From Lachnospiraceae bacterium (GTDB lineage: Bacteria; Bacillota_A; Clostridia; Lachnospirales; Lachnospiraceae): 41,799 nt of DNA. Position 1 is the first letter of the stretch. Every line of letters begins with the position of its first letter. Positions 1 through 7,803 of the stretch are shown one piece after another. The stretch spans positions 1 through 41,799 of the forward strand of contig JAILPG010000227.1 of assembly GCA_024699595.1 (NCBI GenBank), given 5' to 3'. Made by a program: the position numbers and the translations under genes. The notes under the pieces were generated by a model. That model was given only the letters and a program-made list of their open reading frames with translations. It did not search any database and had not been told where the DNA came from.

Positions 1-479
1 TATGCAAAGTACAGATGATAGGTATGCATCATGGAATCAACGGTTACAAAATTCGGGATATACATGTATCTGTTATCCTCATATACCTCGAAAAATTCGC
101 TCGGACCCCATTCGCTTAAGAAGAAATAGTCGTTACGAAGCCTCTCCATCAGTTCATCGCCGAAATAAAACTGCTCGTAGTTGTAGATATTTCCGTAATC
201 CTCATCGGCACTGTAGGGCTCAAGCTCAGGAGTGATCTCATCATCATCCTCATTAAAAAAGTCTTTGATGAGGGATATCCTGTCAAGGCTCTGCGGCTTG
301 TCCGCACTGAAGGTCTCCGATGATATCTTTGCGGACTTTCCGTTATCCTCCTGCGCTCCGCTTAGATATGCGGCGATCATGTCCTCATCGATTCCCACAA
401 CGTCCGAACTGTCACATCCCGTAAATGAGAAAATCATTGCGGCCGATAACAAAAGTGCCCATAATCTTTTTGATCTCAT
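1..479 (-). CDS. DUF3160-family lipoprotein, 5' part only (runs off the left edge)
   Basis: Reading leftwards from an ATG at 479, the frame stays open to base 1 (159 codons) and is cut by the window edge. The start is preceded by a GGAGGT ribosome binding site eight bases upstream. The product begins with a basic, hydrophobic signal peptide ending in a lipobox-like SFTGC, so Cys-21 is the probable lipidated residue. A linker rich in Asp and Glu follows. The last visible part, ending in IPNFVTVDSMMHTYHLYFA, matches the opening of DUF3160 proteins as I remember them. The family's function is unknown; extracytoplasmic location is inferred from the lipobox. The rest of the gene is needed to confirm the assignment. 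Confidence 0.8.
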   Translation of the reverse strand, partial: MRSKRLWALLLSAAMIFSFTGCDSSDVVGIDEDMIAAYLSGAQEDNGKSAKISSETFSADKPQSLDRISLIKDFFNEDDDEITPELEPYSADEDYGNIYNYEQFYFGDELMERLRNDYFFLSEWGPSEFFEVYEDNRYMYIPNFVTVDSMMHTYHLYFA

Positions 480-515
480 ACACAATTACCTCCGTTTTCT
501 ATATTATTATGCTGA

Positions 516-565
516 GGTCAAACCCTCGTTTGTGCAAGCACAACTCGGATTTGCACCTTTTGACC
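516..565 (-). repeat. Nested inverted repeats upstream of the DUF3160 gene
   Basis: GGTCAAA at 516-522 pairs with TTTGACC at 559-565. Inside these, GTGCAA at 532-537 pairs with TTGCAC at 551-556, so a stem with an asymmetric bulge could form. A competing small palindrome, TTGTGC-N2-GCACAA, lies at the core. No T-run follows on the minus strand, so it is a poor intrinsic terminator. The position, 37 bp before the DUF3160 start codon and in the gap after the GH94 gene, fits an operator or a structured leader. Confidence 0.4.
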
Positions 566-670
566 CTGTCATCATATATACGTTTTGAATATGATCGTTT
601 TATGGTTGATATGAAAAATCTGCAAACTCCGGCATATTTTTACCTATTGGGTGCTATACAGCTAATCCCG

Positions 671-3100
671 TTACAGCTTTACCACGATCCTGTTTTCCGC
701 CTCAAGCTCCGATGCCGAAATATGATCACCGCCAAGCGTCTTTCCGTTGAGAGTAAGTTCCCTGACTCCGCTCTGTGAGCCGTTTTCGTTCAGAACCTTT
801 ATGTAAAGCTTCTTTCCTCTGAAGTTTTTTTCGATCTCGAATTCCTTCCATGCGGAAGGTATGGAGGGTGATATCCTTAAGCCCTTTGCATCCGGTCTTA
901 ACCCCAGTATCCCTTCCACACATCCGACCATGACCGTGGAAGCGGTACCGGTAAGCCAGTGTACATGCGCTCTTCCCGCATAGGGACTGCGTGTGGACTC
1001 TACGAACTGTCCGTGCGCGTAGGGCTCTATAACCCTGTGCTCAGCCTTCTCATTCATTGCTGCGGGAGAGGTCTCCATGAAATATTCAAAAGCCCTGTCT
1101 CCACGTCCAAGCAGGCTCTCCGCAAGTATCAGCCAGCCCTGCGACTGTGAGAATATGCCACCGTTTTCCTTGGTATCGGGATTAAAGATATGCATGAGAG
1201 CTCCGTCAAACATATGATCAACATAAGGCGGCTCCATAAGCTTTGCGCCATAGGGCGTATTAAGTATGTCATGTACGCTGTCCATGGCCTTAACTGCCTG
1301 ATCCTTTTGTGCATAGCCCGAGATAACGCAGAAACTCTGCGGATTGAGCCACATACTGGCTTCGGGATCCTTCTTTGCGCCCACTATCTCGCCGTTTTCC
1401 CTGATGCCCCTTATGAAACGGTCTTCGTCCCAGCATTTTGAAAGAGCATCTGACAGCCCGTTTCCGATCTTCTCAAGATAGGTAAGGTACTCAGTGTCGT
1501 TTCGGTCTGAAGCGATCTCTTTCATCATGCCTATCGCATAATACAGCTGGAAGGCTACAAAGGTTGATTCACCCTTTGCCCCGAGCCTTAAGCAGTCATT
1601 CCAGTCCGCATGAAGGCCTGCAGGCATATGATGTTCTCCCATTCTTTCCATTGAAAAAGTGATCGCCTGTTTTAAATGATCATATACGGATACCACTCCG
1701 CCGTCCGCATATGTGATCTTTTCATCAAGAAAAGCTATATCACCGGTCTCACCGATATATTTGTATATAGTGGGGAACAGCCACAGCGCATCATCTGCCC
1801 TGTATGAGGGATGTCCGGTCTGCTGAACGTATTCCGGATCATCAGGCGTATTCTCATGTCCTGCATTATGGTCAAACTTTACAAGAGGGAGACCTCCGCC
1901 GTTACTTACCTGAGCAGACAGCATGAATCTGATCTTTTCAAGAGCCATTTCGGGATCAAGATGAATGATACCCTGTATATCCTGAACCGTATCCCTGTAT
2001 CCGTAACCGTTCCTTAAGCCACAGTATATAAGGGAGGCTGCCCTCGACCATGTGAAGGTGATGAAACACTGGTAGGCATTCCATACGTTCACCATGTTGT
2101 TAAACTCATCAGAAGGGGTATTAACCTTAAGGTTATCAAGCCTTGAATACCACCAGTCCTTAAGCGCCCCTATCTCCTTATCGACAAGGCCCTTCTCCTC
2201 ATAACGCTCTATGACCTTGCCTGCAACTTCATTATCTGACTGTCCGAGTATAAATATAAGCTCCCTTTCCTCTCCGGGCTTAAGTACCATGTCGGTCTGC
2301 AGCGCTCCGCAGGAATTATCGTTATAATTCAGTGAATCATCGAGCTTTCCTTTTTCAACACAGACGGGGTTTGCAAAGGTCCTGTAGAGACCTATATAGT
2401 TTTCGTAATTTCCGCAGTATGCCGAAACCTTTGCTCCTGCAAGCCCCAAATATCTCTCCCTGTGATTGGAGCCTGTTTCATCTTTTTTCTCATTTTCATT
2501 TATGTGCTGCAGTATCCTGTTTCCCTCAAATGAGGTTCTTGAGATAAAGAGCGAATACTGGAGATTTACCTGATCCTGCGAATAATTGGGTTCATTGGTA
2601 AACTCGACAAAACCGAATACGGAGAGCTTTCTCTCCTTATCTGAAATGTTTTTAACCTTTGCGCGCCACACTTCATAATTTCTGCCGCCGGTAAGTGCAG
2701 CCGTGGGAGCTTTCCCGTCATGCATCGGCACATAATAGGTTACCTCCGTACCTATCCCTGAATACTCCGAAGAAATGACCGTATAGCCCATTCCGTGACG
2801 GCAGGTACTCCTGTATTCCTTAAGATCCTTGCCGACAGGCTGCCAGGAGGCGCTGAAATAATCACCGCTTTCCTGATCCCTTATATACACAAACCTTCCC
2901 GGAAGATCCATCATAGAGTTGAACCGGTATCTGGTGACCCTTCCGTTTGCTCCGCTCTTTACAAAGCTGTAGCCCTGTGCATTATTTGAAATTATCGCAC
3001 CGTATTCGGGCGATCCCAGATAATTGCACCAGGGTGCGGGGGTATCGGGAGATGTTATCACATATTCCCTGTTCTTTTGATCAAAGTATCCGTACTGCAT
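671..3100 (-). CDS. GH94 family glycoside phosphorylase, cellobiose phosphorylase-like
   Basis: The 809-residue protein has the full length of cellobiose phosphorylases (about 810 residues). Its N-terminus (EYVIT, PW-NYLG, the GYSF block, RYR) follows the clostridial cellobiose phosphorylase pattern closely. GYRD at 367-370 and the ADWND block at 498-502 form the active-site region; Asp-499 is the presumed general acid. GH94 enzymes use inorganic phosphate to split a beta-glucoside into glucose 1-phosphate plus a sugar, which saves ATP when cytosolic disaccharides are consumed. No signal peptide is visible, consistent with a cytoplasmic enzyme. The start follows AAGGAGC. The gene is 89 bp after the unclassified glycosidase-like gene and probably shares its transcript. 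Cellobiose is the best guess for substrate, but related GH94 members act on cellobionate, chitobiose and other beta-glucans. Confidence 0.85.
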   Translation of the reverse strand: MQYGYFDQKNREYVITSPDTPAPWCNYLGSPEYGAIISNNAQGYSFVKSGANGRVTRYRFNSMMDLPGRFVYIRDQESGDYFSASWQPVGKDLKEYRSTCRHGMGYTVISSEYSGIGTEVTYYVPMHDGKAPTAALTGGRNYEVWRAKVKNISDKERKLSVFGFVEFTNEPNYSQDQVNLQYSLFISRTSFEGNRILQHINENEKKDETGSNHRERYLGLAGAKVSAYCGNYENYIGLYRTFANPVCVEKGKLDDSLNYNDNSCGALQTDMVLKPGEERELIFILGQSDNEVAGKVIERYEEKGLVDKEIGALKDWWYSRLDNLKVNTPSDEFNNMVNVWNAYQCFITFTWSRAASLIYCGLRNGYGYRDTVQDIQGIIHLDPEMALEKIRFMLSAQVSNGGGLPLVKFDHNAGHENTPDDPEYVQQTGHPSYRADDALWLFPTIYKYIGETGDIAFLDEKITYADGGVVSVYDHLKQAITFSMERMGEHHMPAGLHADWNDCLRLGAKGESTFVAFQLYYAIGMMKEIASDRNDTEYLTYLEKIGNGLSDALSKCWDEDRFIRGIRENGEIVGAKKDPEASMWLNPQSFCVISGYAQKDQAVKAMDSVHDILNTPYGAKLMEPPYVDHMFDGALMHIFNPDTKENGGIFSQSQGWLILAESLLGRGDRAFEYFMETSPAAMNEKAEHRVIEPYAHGQFVESTRSPYAGRAHVHWLTGTASTVMVGCVEGILGLRPDAKGLRISPSIPSAWKEFEIEKNFRGKKLYIKVLNENGSQSGVRELTLNGKTLGGDHISASELEAENRIVVKL

Positions 3101-3189
3101 TTTTAAGCTCCTTATCCAGATTTATTATTGAAAATGAACATATGCCCTGAGGCTTATGGCATGACTTATCAAAGCATTTCCCGTGATCG

Positions 3190-4962
3190 TCAGATATCTG
3201 CAACTATCCTGTAGCCTTCGTATCTTCCTGTATAAGCCCTTATCACAAATGCCGCTTCTCCCTTTTCATTTACATAGAGAGGCTTTATCTCTGACTCACG
3301 CAGGATCGACTTTAGTACTATGTCCTTTCCTTCCTCCTTCTTTACGAATACGGTGATATCAGCATCATTCGTATGTCTGTCGGCATAGAGGTATATCACA
3401 AAGGTATCGTTGTCATAGACAAACAGGCTTATCATCGGAGCCCCCTCGATCCTTATGCCTCTTACGGCAAACTCCTCCCTCATCCTGTTAAGCACCATGG
3501 CCGGATATCTCTGGATATCCGAAAATGCCTCGGGGATCACCAGAGTATAAAGCTGCCCGTCTCCATAGGTATCCCTCGCAAACAGGGTATAGCTCTCTTC
3601 ATCTTTTACTGCCTTGCATATCGCTCCCCAGGTAGCATTATTGCGAAATTCCAAAACGGGTATGTCTATCCTGTCTTTTATCTGGGCCTTGTCCCATCCA
3701 TGCATGATCCTTTGATTCTCTACTGCAAATTCATCCACGGAAACGATCCTGCCCCTGTCCCTTATGGAGGTCATGGCCTTAAGTCCCCTGTCAAGCGTTT
3801 CCTTTACGAATCCGCTCGTGACTATGGCTTTTCCGCCTGCAGCAACATATTCAGACAGCTTTTCCGTAATATCCTCATCAAAGGCCGAGGACTGCGTAAG
3901 AAGCATCACCGGCTCATCCTTCTTAAAGAAGGGAGTTGTAACTACCGGGAAGCCATGCATTCCGAGGAAGTCCTGTACATTGTCCTCACCCTGCGAGCCG
4001 TTTGGGATATAACAGGGGATACCCACAGGCTCAGAAAGATCATCAAGCAGTCTGTCAAGCTCATCAAGCTTAAATCCGAGCGCAGGAACATTTACGGTGT
4101 TCACAAGAGCCTGGAAGCAGAACATCATCATTTCCTTTGGCTTGGCAAATGCCGTCAGATATGCCTGTTCCAGATAATAATCAAGCAGTCTGCAGTCAAA
4201 CGGATCAAACCATCCGCCCATATTCCTTCCCGGTGCCATGTCATCCATGTATTTCATTAGTGAAAATGACAGGTATCTGGGAAGATGCTGGTCCGTATTT
4301 ACCGGATCCCTTGTCTCGGTACCCGTATAGATATAGTCAAAGATATCCTTCTGTGTAAGCGGATCATAGCCCGTCTCCTGATAGCTCTCCATCCAGTTGG
4401 GATATTTGATGGTGATCTTTATATCGGGATTCTTTGCCTTAGCAGGTCCTATGATATAGTCCTTTGATATCTCATACTGTCTGTGTACCCTGTAGGCCTG
4501 CCAGCTGCCGTCCGTGATCCCATGCTCTTTGTTGTATTTATCCTTTTGCGTGCGGCATTTTTCACAGGTACAGCCCGTAAAATAAAAATCATCTATTATG
4601 AAGGCGTCAAATACCTCACCTAAAAAGCCCGAAACCTTAGTAAGCTCATCAAGCATCGAACTGTCATTGTAGCAGAAGGTATCAAACAGGCGCTGTTTCT
4701 TTTTCTCGCCCTCGATATCCCTTATGCAGGTGGTAAGGCCGCCCTCGACCTTAATGCCGTTTTCCTCAAAGACCTCCTTGCACATGAGCACCTGTTCCTT
4801 TGAGGCAAATACACTGTCTCTGTAAGGCTCTAAATAGACCTTGTCTATCCTCATGTACTTTTTGAAGAAACCTATCTCTTCCTCAAGCCGTTCCCTCGTG
4901 ATCTCATCTGTGCCCCTGGCCACAAAATACACAACCAGTTCAAAATTCCTGTAATTTCCCAT
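3190..4962 (-). CDS. Unclassified glycoside-hydrolase-like protein (predicted TIM barrel plus GATase-like domain)
   Basis: I do not recognise a named family for this 590-residue protein. The first 300 residues alternate short hydrophobic strands and helices in a TIM-barrel-like way. They contain FIIDDFYFTGCTCEKC at 121-136, in which an acidic pair (Asp-124, Asp-125) is followed by a C-x-C-x2-C cluster (Cys-131, 133, 136) that could bind metal. Around 350-390, the segment ending YVAAGGKAIVTSGF resembles the class I amidotransferase-like (trimerisation) domain found after the barrel in GH42-type beta-galactosidases. The C-terminal 150 residues look beta-rich. There is no signal peptide. Its position directly before the GH94 phosphorylase suggests it trims a glycan that feeds that enzyme; this is inference. 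An ATG with GGAG upstream was chosen as start. Confidence 0.6.
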   Translation of the reverse strand: MGNYRNFELVVYFVARGTDEITRERLEEEIGFFKKYMRIDKVYLEPYRDSVFASKEQVLMCKEVFEENGIKVEGGLTTCIRDIEGEKKKQRLFDTFCYNDSSMLDELTKVSGFLGEVFDAFIIDDFYFTGCTCEKCRTQKDKYNKEHGITDGSWQAYRVHRQYEISKDYIIGPAKAKNPDIKITIKYPNWMESYQETGYDPLTQKDIFDYIYTGTETRDPVNTDQHLPRYLSFSLMKYMDDMAPGRNMGGWFDPFDCRLLDYYLEQAYLTAFAKPKEMMMFCFQALVNTVNVPALGFKLDELDRLLDDLSEPVGIPCYIPNGSQGEDNVQDFLGMHGFPVVTTPFFKKDEPVMLLTQSSAFDEDITEKLSEYVAAGGKAIVTSGFVKETLDRGLKAMTSIRDRGRIVSVDEFAVENQRIMHGWDKAQIKDRIDIPVLEFRNNATWGAICKAVKDEESYTLFARDTYGDGQLYTLVIPEAFSDIQRYPAMVLNRMREEFAVRGIRIEGAPMISLFVYDNDTFVIYLYADRHTNDADITVFVKKEEGKDIVLKSILRESEIKPLYVNEKGEAAFVIRAYTGRYEGYRIVADI

Positions 4963-5015
4963 AATACCTTCTCCTCAATACAAAATCCGTTTAATAAATG
5001 GAACTACTGAATATA

Positions 5016-5038
5016 CGAAAACGCTTTGATCGGCGTTT
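5016..5038 (-). promoter_or_regulatory. LacI/cre-like half-palindrome and small hairpin before the glycosidase-like gene
   Basis: The + strand 5016-5029 reads CGAAAACGCTTTGA, two mismatches from the catabolite-responsive element pattern TGWAARCGYTWNCW. AAACGC (5019-5024) and GCGTTT (5033-5038) also form a six-base stem with an eight-base loop, just after the amidase stop codon. It could be an operator for the sugar genes or a weak terminator of the amidase transcript; the T-run after the stem is poor. Confidence 0.3.
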
Positions 5039-5044
5039 CCTGCA

Positions 5045-5884
5045 TTAAAACCCGAAAAACGTGTTTACTCCGATGAGCAGTCCGTCAGCCATCCTTGTAA
5101 GAGCTGCCTCGCTGTGGTCGCTGCACTGGTTTCCAAGCTCGATATCCACCGACGGGATGGTGCTGTAGCTTGTCTGGGTAAGATCGATCGCCATCGATCC
5201 CGCTCCGTTTATCTTAAGGCCCGCTGTCCTGAGTCCGCCGATAAGAGATGTCCCAAGCAGTTCGTGCATGGGCCAGACAGTCGATACCGGAGCCATGTTC
5301 TTGATACCCTCAGGAGTGGAAATATAAAAACAGCCCTTGTCATACTTGAGTCCGTCTCCGTCAAAATGCAGGGATATATGGCAGTCCGCCACATTATTGC
5401 TGATGACCGTCCTTGCAACATTATCAAGATTTACATCTGCTCCGTCACGAAGCATCAGTACATCATAGCCTGCATTAAGCAGCCTGTCCTTAAATATCTG
5501 GGCAAGTCTTAAAGTAATTGCGGCCTCGCTCATTCCGTCTTTAAAGGACATGCCTCCCGCTACCGCAGTGGCTTTTACCGCGCCCTTTGCCGTGGATCCG
5601 CCCGTAACCTTTGGCGTCATATCAGGATGACAATAGGTCTTGTATTTTGTGCCTCCTATCGTACCGTGTCCGGCATTTACCGCAACTACTTTTCCCTTTC
5701 CTCCGACAGGCGATGCATAATAAACCGCGCACCCGCCGTGCAGGACACTGAAGTTCGCATAAGTCCAGGACGGATCAAGATAAATGCAGGTACCTCCCGT
5801 ATAAGCACTTACATCTGCCGGCAAAAACAGGGCAAACAAAGAAAAGGCCATAATAAGCGAGAGCAGTCTTTTTTTAATGAACAT
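5045..5884 (-). CDS. Exported N-acetylmuramoyl-L-alanine amidase (Amidase_3)
   Basis: The 279-residue protein starts with a signal peptide (basic MFIKKR, hydrophobic 8-21, probable cleavage after VSA at residue 27). The catalytic domain carries the zinc ligands of the Amidase_3 family: His-73 in NAGHG, Glu-120 in GMSEA, and His-173 in ISLHFDG. Glu-249 in DIELGN is the likely catalytic glutamate. Such enzymes cut the bond between N-acetylmuramic acid and the L-alanine of the peptide stem, and act in cell separation, wall turnover or lysis. Two cysteines (33, 52) precede the domain; no cell-wall-binding repeats are visible. The start at 5884 follows AAGGAGG. The gene has its own sigma-A-type promoter at 5942-5970, and the glycosidase-like gene follows 82 bp downstream. 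Confidence 0.85.
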   Translation of the reverse strand: MFIKKRLLSLIMAFSLFALFLPADVSAYTGGTCIYLDPSWTYANFSVLHGGCAVYYASPVGGKGKVVAVNAGHGTIGGTKYKTYCHPDMTPKVTGGSTAKGAVKATAVAGGMSFKDGMSEAAITLRLAQIFKDRLLNAGYDVLMLRDGADVNLDNVARTVISNNVADCHISLHFDGDGLKYDKGCFYISTPEGIKNMAPVSTVWPMHELLGTSLIGGLRTAGLKINGAGSMAIDLTQTSYSTIPSVDIELGNQCSDHSEAALTRMADGLLIGVNTFFGF

Positions 5885-5941
5885 GATAACCTAACCTCCT
5901 TGCCAGAACGCATCAGACGGGCTCATAAACCCGTTTACAAA

Positions 5942-5970
5942 AGTATAAGATAATAGAAAGCGCAAATCAA
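5942..5970 (-). promoter_or_regulatory. Sigma-A-type promoter of the amidase gene
   Basis: On the minus strand a -35 box TTGATT (5970-5965) is followed by exactly 17 bases and a -10 box TATACT (5947-5942). It lies between the terminator of the CAP gene and the amidase start. Transcription would begin near 5935, leaving a leader of about 50 bases that contains a small ACGGG/CCCGT stem. Confidence 0.7.
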
Positions 5971-5998
5971 CATACTAAAGGTATACAAAAGGATTGAA

Positions 5999-6032
5999 AA
6001 AGACCCTCAGATCGCATAGTCTGAGGGTCTTT
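5999..6032 (-). terminator. Intrinsic terminator after the CAP-domain gene
   Basis: AAAGACCCTCAGA (5999-6011) and its exact complement (6020-6032) form a perfect 13-bp stem with an eight-base loop. On the minus strand the descending arm ends in five Ts. It lies 93 bp after the CAP gene stop and before the amidase promoter, so it separates the two transcription units. Confidence 0.8.
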
Positions 6033-6124
6033 CACTATTTAACCGGTTATTGTAAAAACATTATCAGAAAATCATACAAAACTAAACCTTACTGTATCTG
6101 TTCTGTTTCCGGACTGATATCTTA

Positions 6125-6694
6125 TCAGTATCCGAACTCCTGTGCCCAATACAGTGTACCGTCATCTGCTTCATAAACAGAGATTGAGATCTTTGTGAAG
6201 GTGGGATATAAAATATTCTCTCTGTGAGTAGGGCTGTTCATCCATCCGTCAAGAACCTCTCCTGCATTGTTGTATCCGAATGCAAGATTCTCACCACCCA
6301 TGATATCACTGTTTACCGTGTACCAGGGATTTCCGTTGGGACGTGTGTGTGAAAATACATCTGCACACTCTCTTGCTCTTACATCAGATGTTGCCTCGAG
6401 GTTGGAATCCCATACAAGAGTTCCGAGGCCTGCTGCCTCTCTCTCTTCGTTAACAAGGTTGTAAGCTCTGAGAGCCTCACTCCTTAAGGATGCGTTTGCT
6501 CCTGAGAAATCATCAAGTGCTACGGCCTCTTCATCGAAATAGTGGATTGTCTGTCCATCGATCTCGGCCTTACCCCTGAATGCGTTATCTTCAAGAAGCG
6601 TTCCGCCTTTGTTTGTGTTTGCTACGATCGCACAGATCGTAACCGGTACGATCACTGCTGCTGCGATGATCCCTAATAATGTTTTTTTCTTCAT
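6125..6694 (-). CDS. Secreted or membrane-anchored CAP/SCP-domain protein (YkwD-like)
   Basis: The 189-residue product begins with KKK and a hydrophobic segment (about 6-25), a signal peptide or membrane anchor. Residues 70-189 form a CAP (SCP/PR-1) domain: LRAYNLVNEERAA-type helix at 75-89, His-116 in FSHTRPNG, Glu-135 in GGENLA, and His-157 in HREN. These are the usual cavity residues. Bacterial CAP proteins such as YkwD are extracellular; their biochemical role is not settled. I chose the ATG at 6694 because AAGGAGG lies eight bases upstream and the signal peptide begins there; an in-frame ATG at 6799 would lie upstream of the promoter. The gene is monocistronic, with promoter 6759-6787, palindromic operator 6713-6730 and terminator 5999-6032. 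Confidence 0.85.
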   Translation of the reverse strand: MKKKTLLGIIAAAVIVPVTICAIVANTNKGGTLLEDNAFRGKAEIDGQTIHYFDEEAVALDDFSGANASLRSEALRAYNLVNEEREAAGLGTLVWDSNLEATSDVRARECADVFSHTRPNGNPWYTVNSDIMGGENLAFGYNNAGEVLDGWMNSPTHRENILYPTFTKISISVYEADDGTLYWAQEFGY

Positions 6695-6712
6695 CTTCCT
6701 GTCCTCCTTGAT

Positions 6713-6730
6713 TACGAAAACGGTTTCGTA
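6713..6730 (-). promoter_or_regulatory. 18-bp palindrome resembling a LacI-family operator
   Basis: TACGAAA at 6713-6719 and TTTCGTA at 6724-6730 form a perfect inverted repeat around ACGG, with a central CG. The core CGAAAACGGTTTCG differs from the catabolite-responsive element pattern only at its two outer bases. It lies between the -10 box and the ribosome binding site of the CAP gene, the classical position for a roadblock repressor. Confidence 0.55.
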
Positions 6731-6758
6731 AATATACACTTTCTCCATCTGTGAGCAT

Positions 6759-6787
6759 ATTATCTCACATGATGTCACAAATTGCAA
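6759..6787 (-). promoter_or_regulatory. Sigma-A-type promoter of the CAP-domain gene
   Basis: On the minus strand TTGCAA (6787-6782) is separated by exactly 17 bases from GATAAT (6764-6759), close to consensus. The start of transcription would fall near 6752, giving a leader of about 58 bases that contains the 6713-6730 palindrome. Confidence 0.75.
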
Positions 6788-6817
6788 GTATTTTTTCAAA
6801 AAAAATCACAAACAGAT

Positions 6818-7690
6818 CTAAATGTGACATTTTCTCATCATTCCAATACCCATCGCGTCAGGTCCGGTATGAGTGATAATGCTGCAGGAGAGCGGATCAT
6901 AGAACACTTCATATCCCGGAAAAGCTTCTTTTACGACTTCCAGCCATTTTTTTGCATTTTCGCTTTCCTTGAAGCTTCCGGCTACACCGATCAGGATATC
7001 CTCTGCGGGAACATTCTTGAATCTGGTGCCAAGTTCCTTCTGCATGTTCTCAATGATCTTTGCGGAACATTTTTTTATTCCGCGTACTGCCGTTACAGGC
7101 TCGAACTTTTCACCGGTGGTCCGAAGGATCGGCTTTACGCTTAGGACATTGCTCACAAGTGAAGCTGCAGCCGCCGTGGCTCTTCCGCTCTTCATGAAAT
7201 ACTCGAGAGTATCGACTCCCAAGTATACCACCGAATCATTTCTCATTGCCTCGAGGATATCGGTTATCTCCGAGCCGCTCCTTCCGGCATCGGCAAGACG
7301 CTTGGCATCAAGTACCGCTCCTCTTAAAGTTACCGAGATCCTGTGGTTGTCTGCGACAAAAACTTTTCCCTCATAATCCTCAAGGTAACCCTTTGCGCTT
7401 GCGCAGGAACTTGAAAGTCCGCTTGACATCGGTATGTAGACTATCTCATCATACCCGTCCTCAAGTATCTCGTCCCACTTGTCAAGCAGGTCTCCGGGTG
7501 ACGGCATCGAGGTCGATATCGCTTTTTTGTCGGTAAGCGCTCTCATGAACTCTTCCGATGAAAGTGTTTCGTTCTCGTAGTAATTGACACCGTCTATTAT
7601 CACCGGCATCGGCATACTGAATATTCCTAAAGATTTAGCTTCATTAACGGTAATACCACTGTTGGTGTCCGTAAGGATAGCTGTGCTCAT
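6818..7690 (-). CDS. DegV family fatty-acid-binding protein
   Basis: The 290-residue protein matches the DegV family in length and motifs: N-terminal TAILTDTNSGI (2-12), STSMPSPGD near 60, IVYIPMSSGLSSSCASA near 90, and the VKPIL block in the second half. DegV/FakB proteins bind a fatty acid in a deep pocket. FakB partners of the kinase FakA present exogenous fatty acids for phosphorylation, but many paralogues have no proven partner, and no fakA is visible here. I chose the ATG at 7690 because TGGAG lies upstream and the family N-terminus starts there; an upstream in-frame ATG at 7726 lacks a ribosome binding site. The gene follows the flagellar operon tail after 113 bp and is probably a separate unit. 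Confidence 0.85.
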   Translation of the reverse strand: MSTAILTDTNSGITVNEAKSLGIFSMPMPVIIDGVNYYENETLSSEEFMRALTDKKAISTSMPSPGDLLDKWDEILEDGYDEIVYIPMSSGLSSSCASAKGYLEDYEGKVFVADNHRISVTLRGAVLDAKRLADAGRSGSEITDILEAMRNDSVVYLGVDTLEYFMKSGRATAAAASLVSNVLSVKPILRTTGEKFEPVTAVRGIKKCSAKIIENMQKELGTRFKNVPAEDILIGVAGSFKESENAKKWLEVVKEAFPGYEVFYDPLSCSIITHTGPDAMGIGMMRKCHI

Positions 7691-7763
7691 ATGATCTCCA
7701 CTATATGCCTTCATATATAAAGACATAAATAATCTAAAAAAAGGTTCAGAAATTTTTAATTAC

Positions 7764-7784
7764 TTAATCGATTAACCCGTTAAT
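7764..7784 (-). repeat. Two overlapping AT-rich palindromes between the flagellar operon tail and degV
   Basis: TTAATCGATTAA (7764-7775) is a perfect 12-bp palindrome. It shares bases with ATTAAC-CC-GTTAAT (7771-7784), a second inverted repeat. Neither is followed by a T-run that would make a convincing terminator. They may be an operator for the degV gene; this is a guess from position. Confidence 0.35.
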
Positions 7785-7803
7785 ATATCTTATTATGCGG
7801 GAT

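Noticed and set aside
3373..4260. 295-codon open frame on the + strand
   Set aside because: It is antisense to the glycosidase-like gene, which has a proper start and ribosome binding site. The frame looks like a composition shadow.
6695..6799. Extended N-terminus of the CAP protein from 6799
   Set aside because: The extension would start upstream of the near-consensus promoter at 6759-6787 and would bury the signal peptide.
7691..7803. Sigma-A promoter for degV
   Set aside because: The AT-rich gap gives several poor box pairs, but none with an acceptable -35 and 17-base spacing, so none is annotated.
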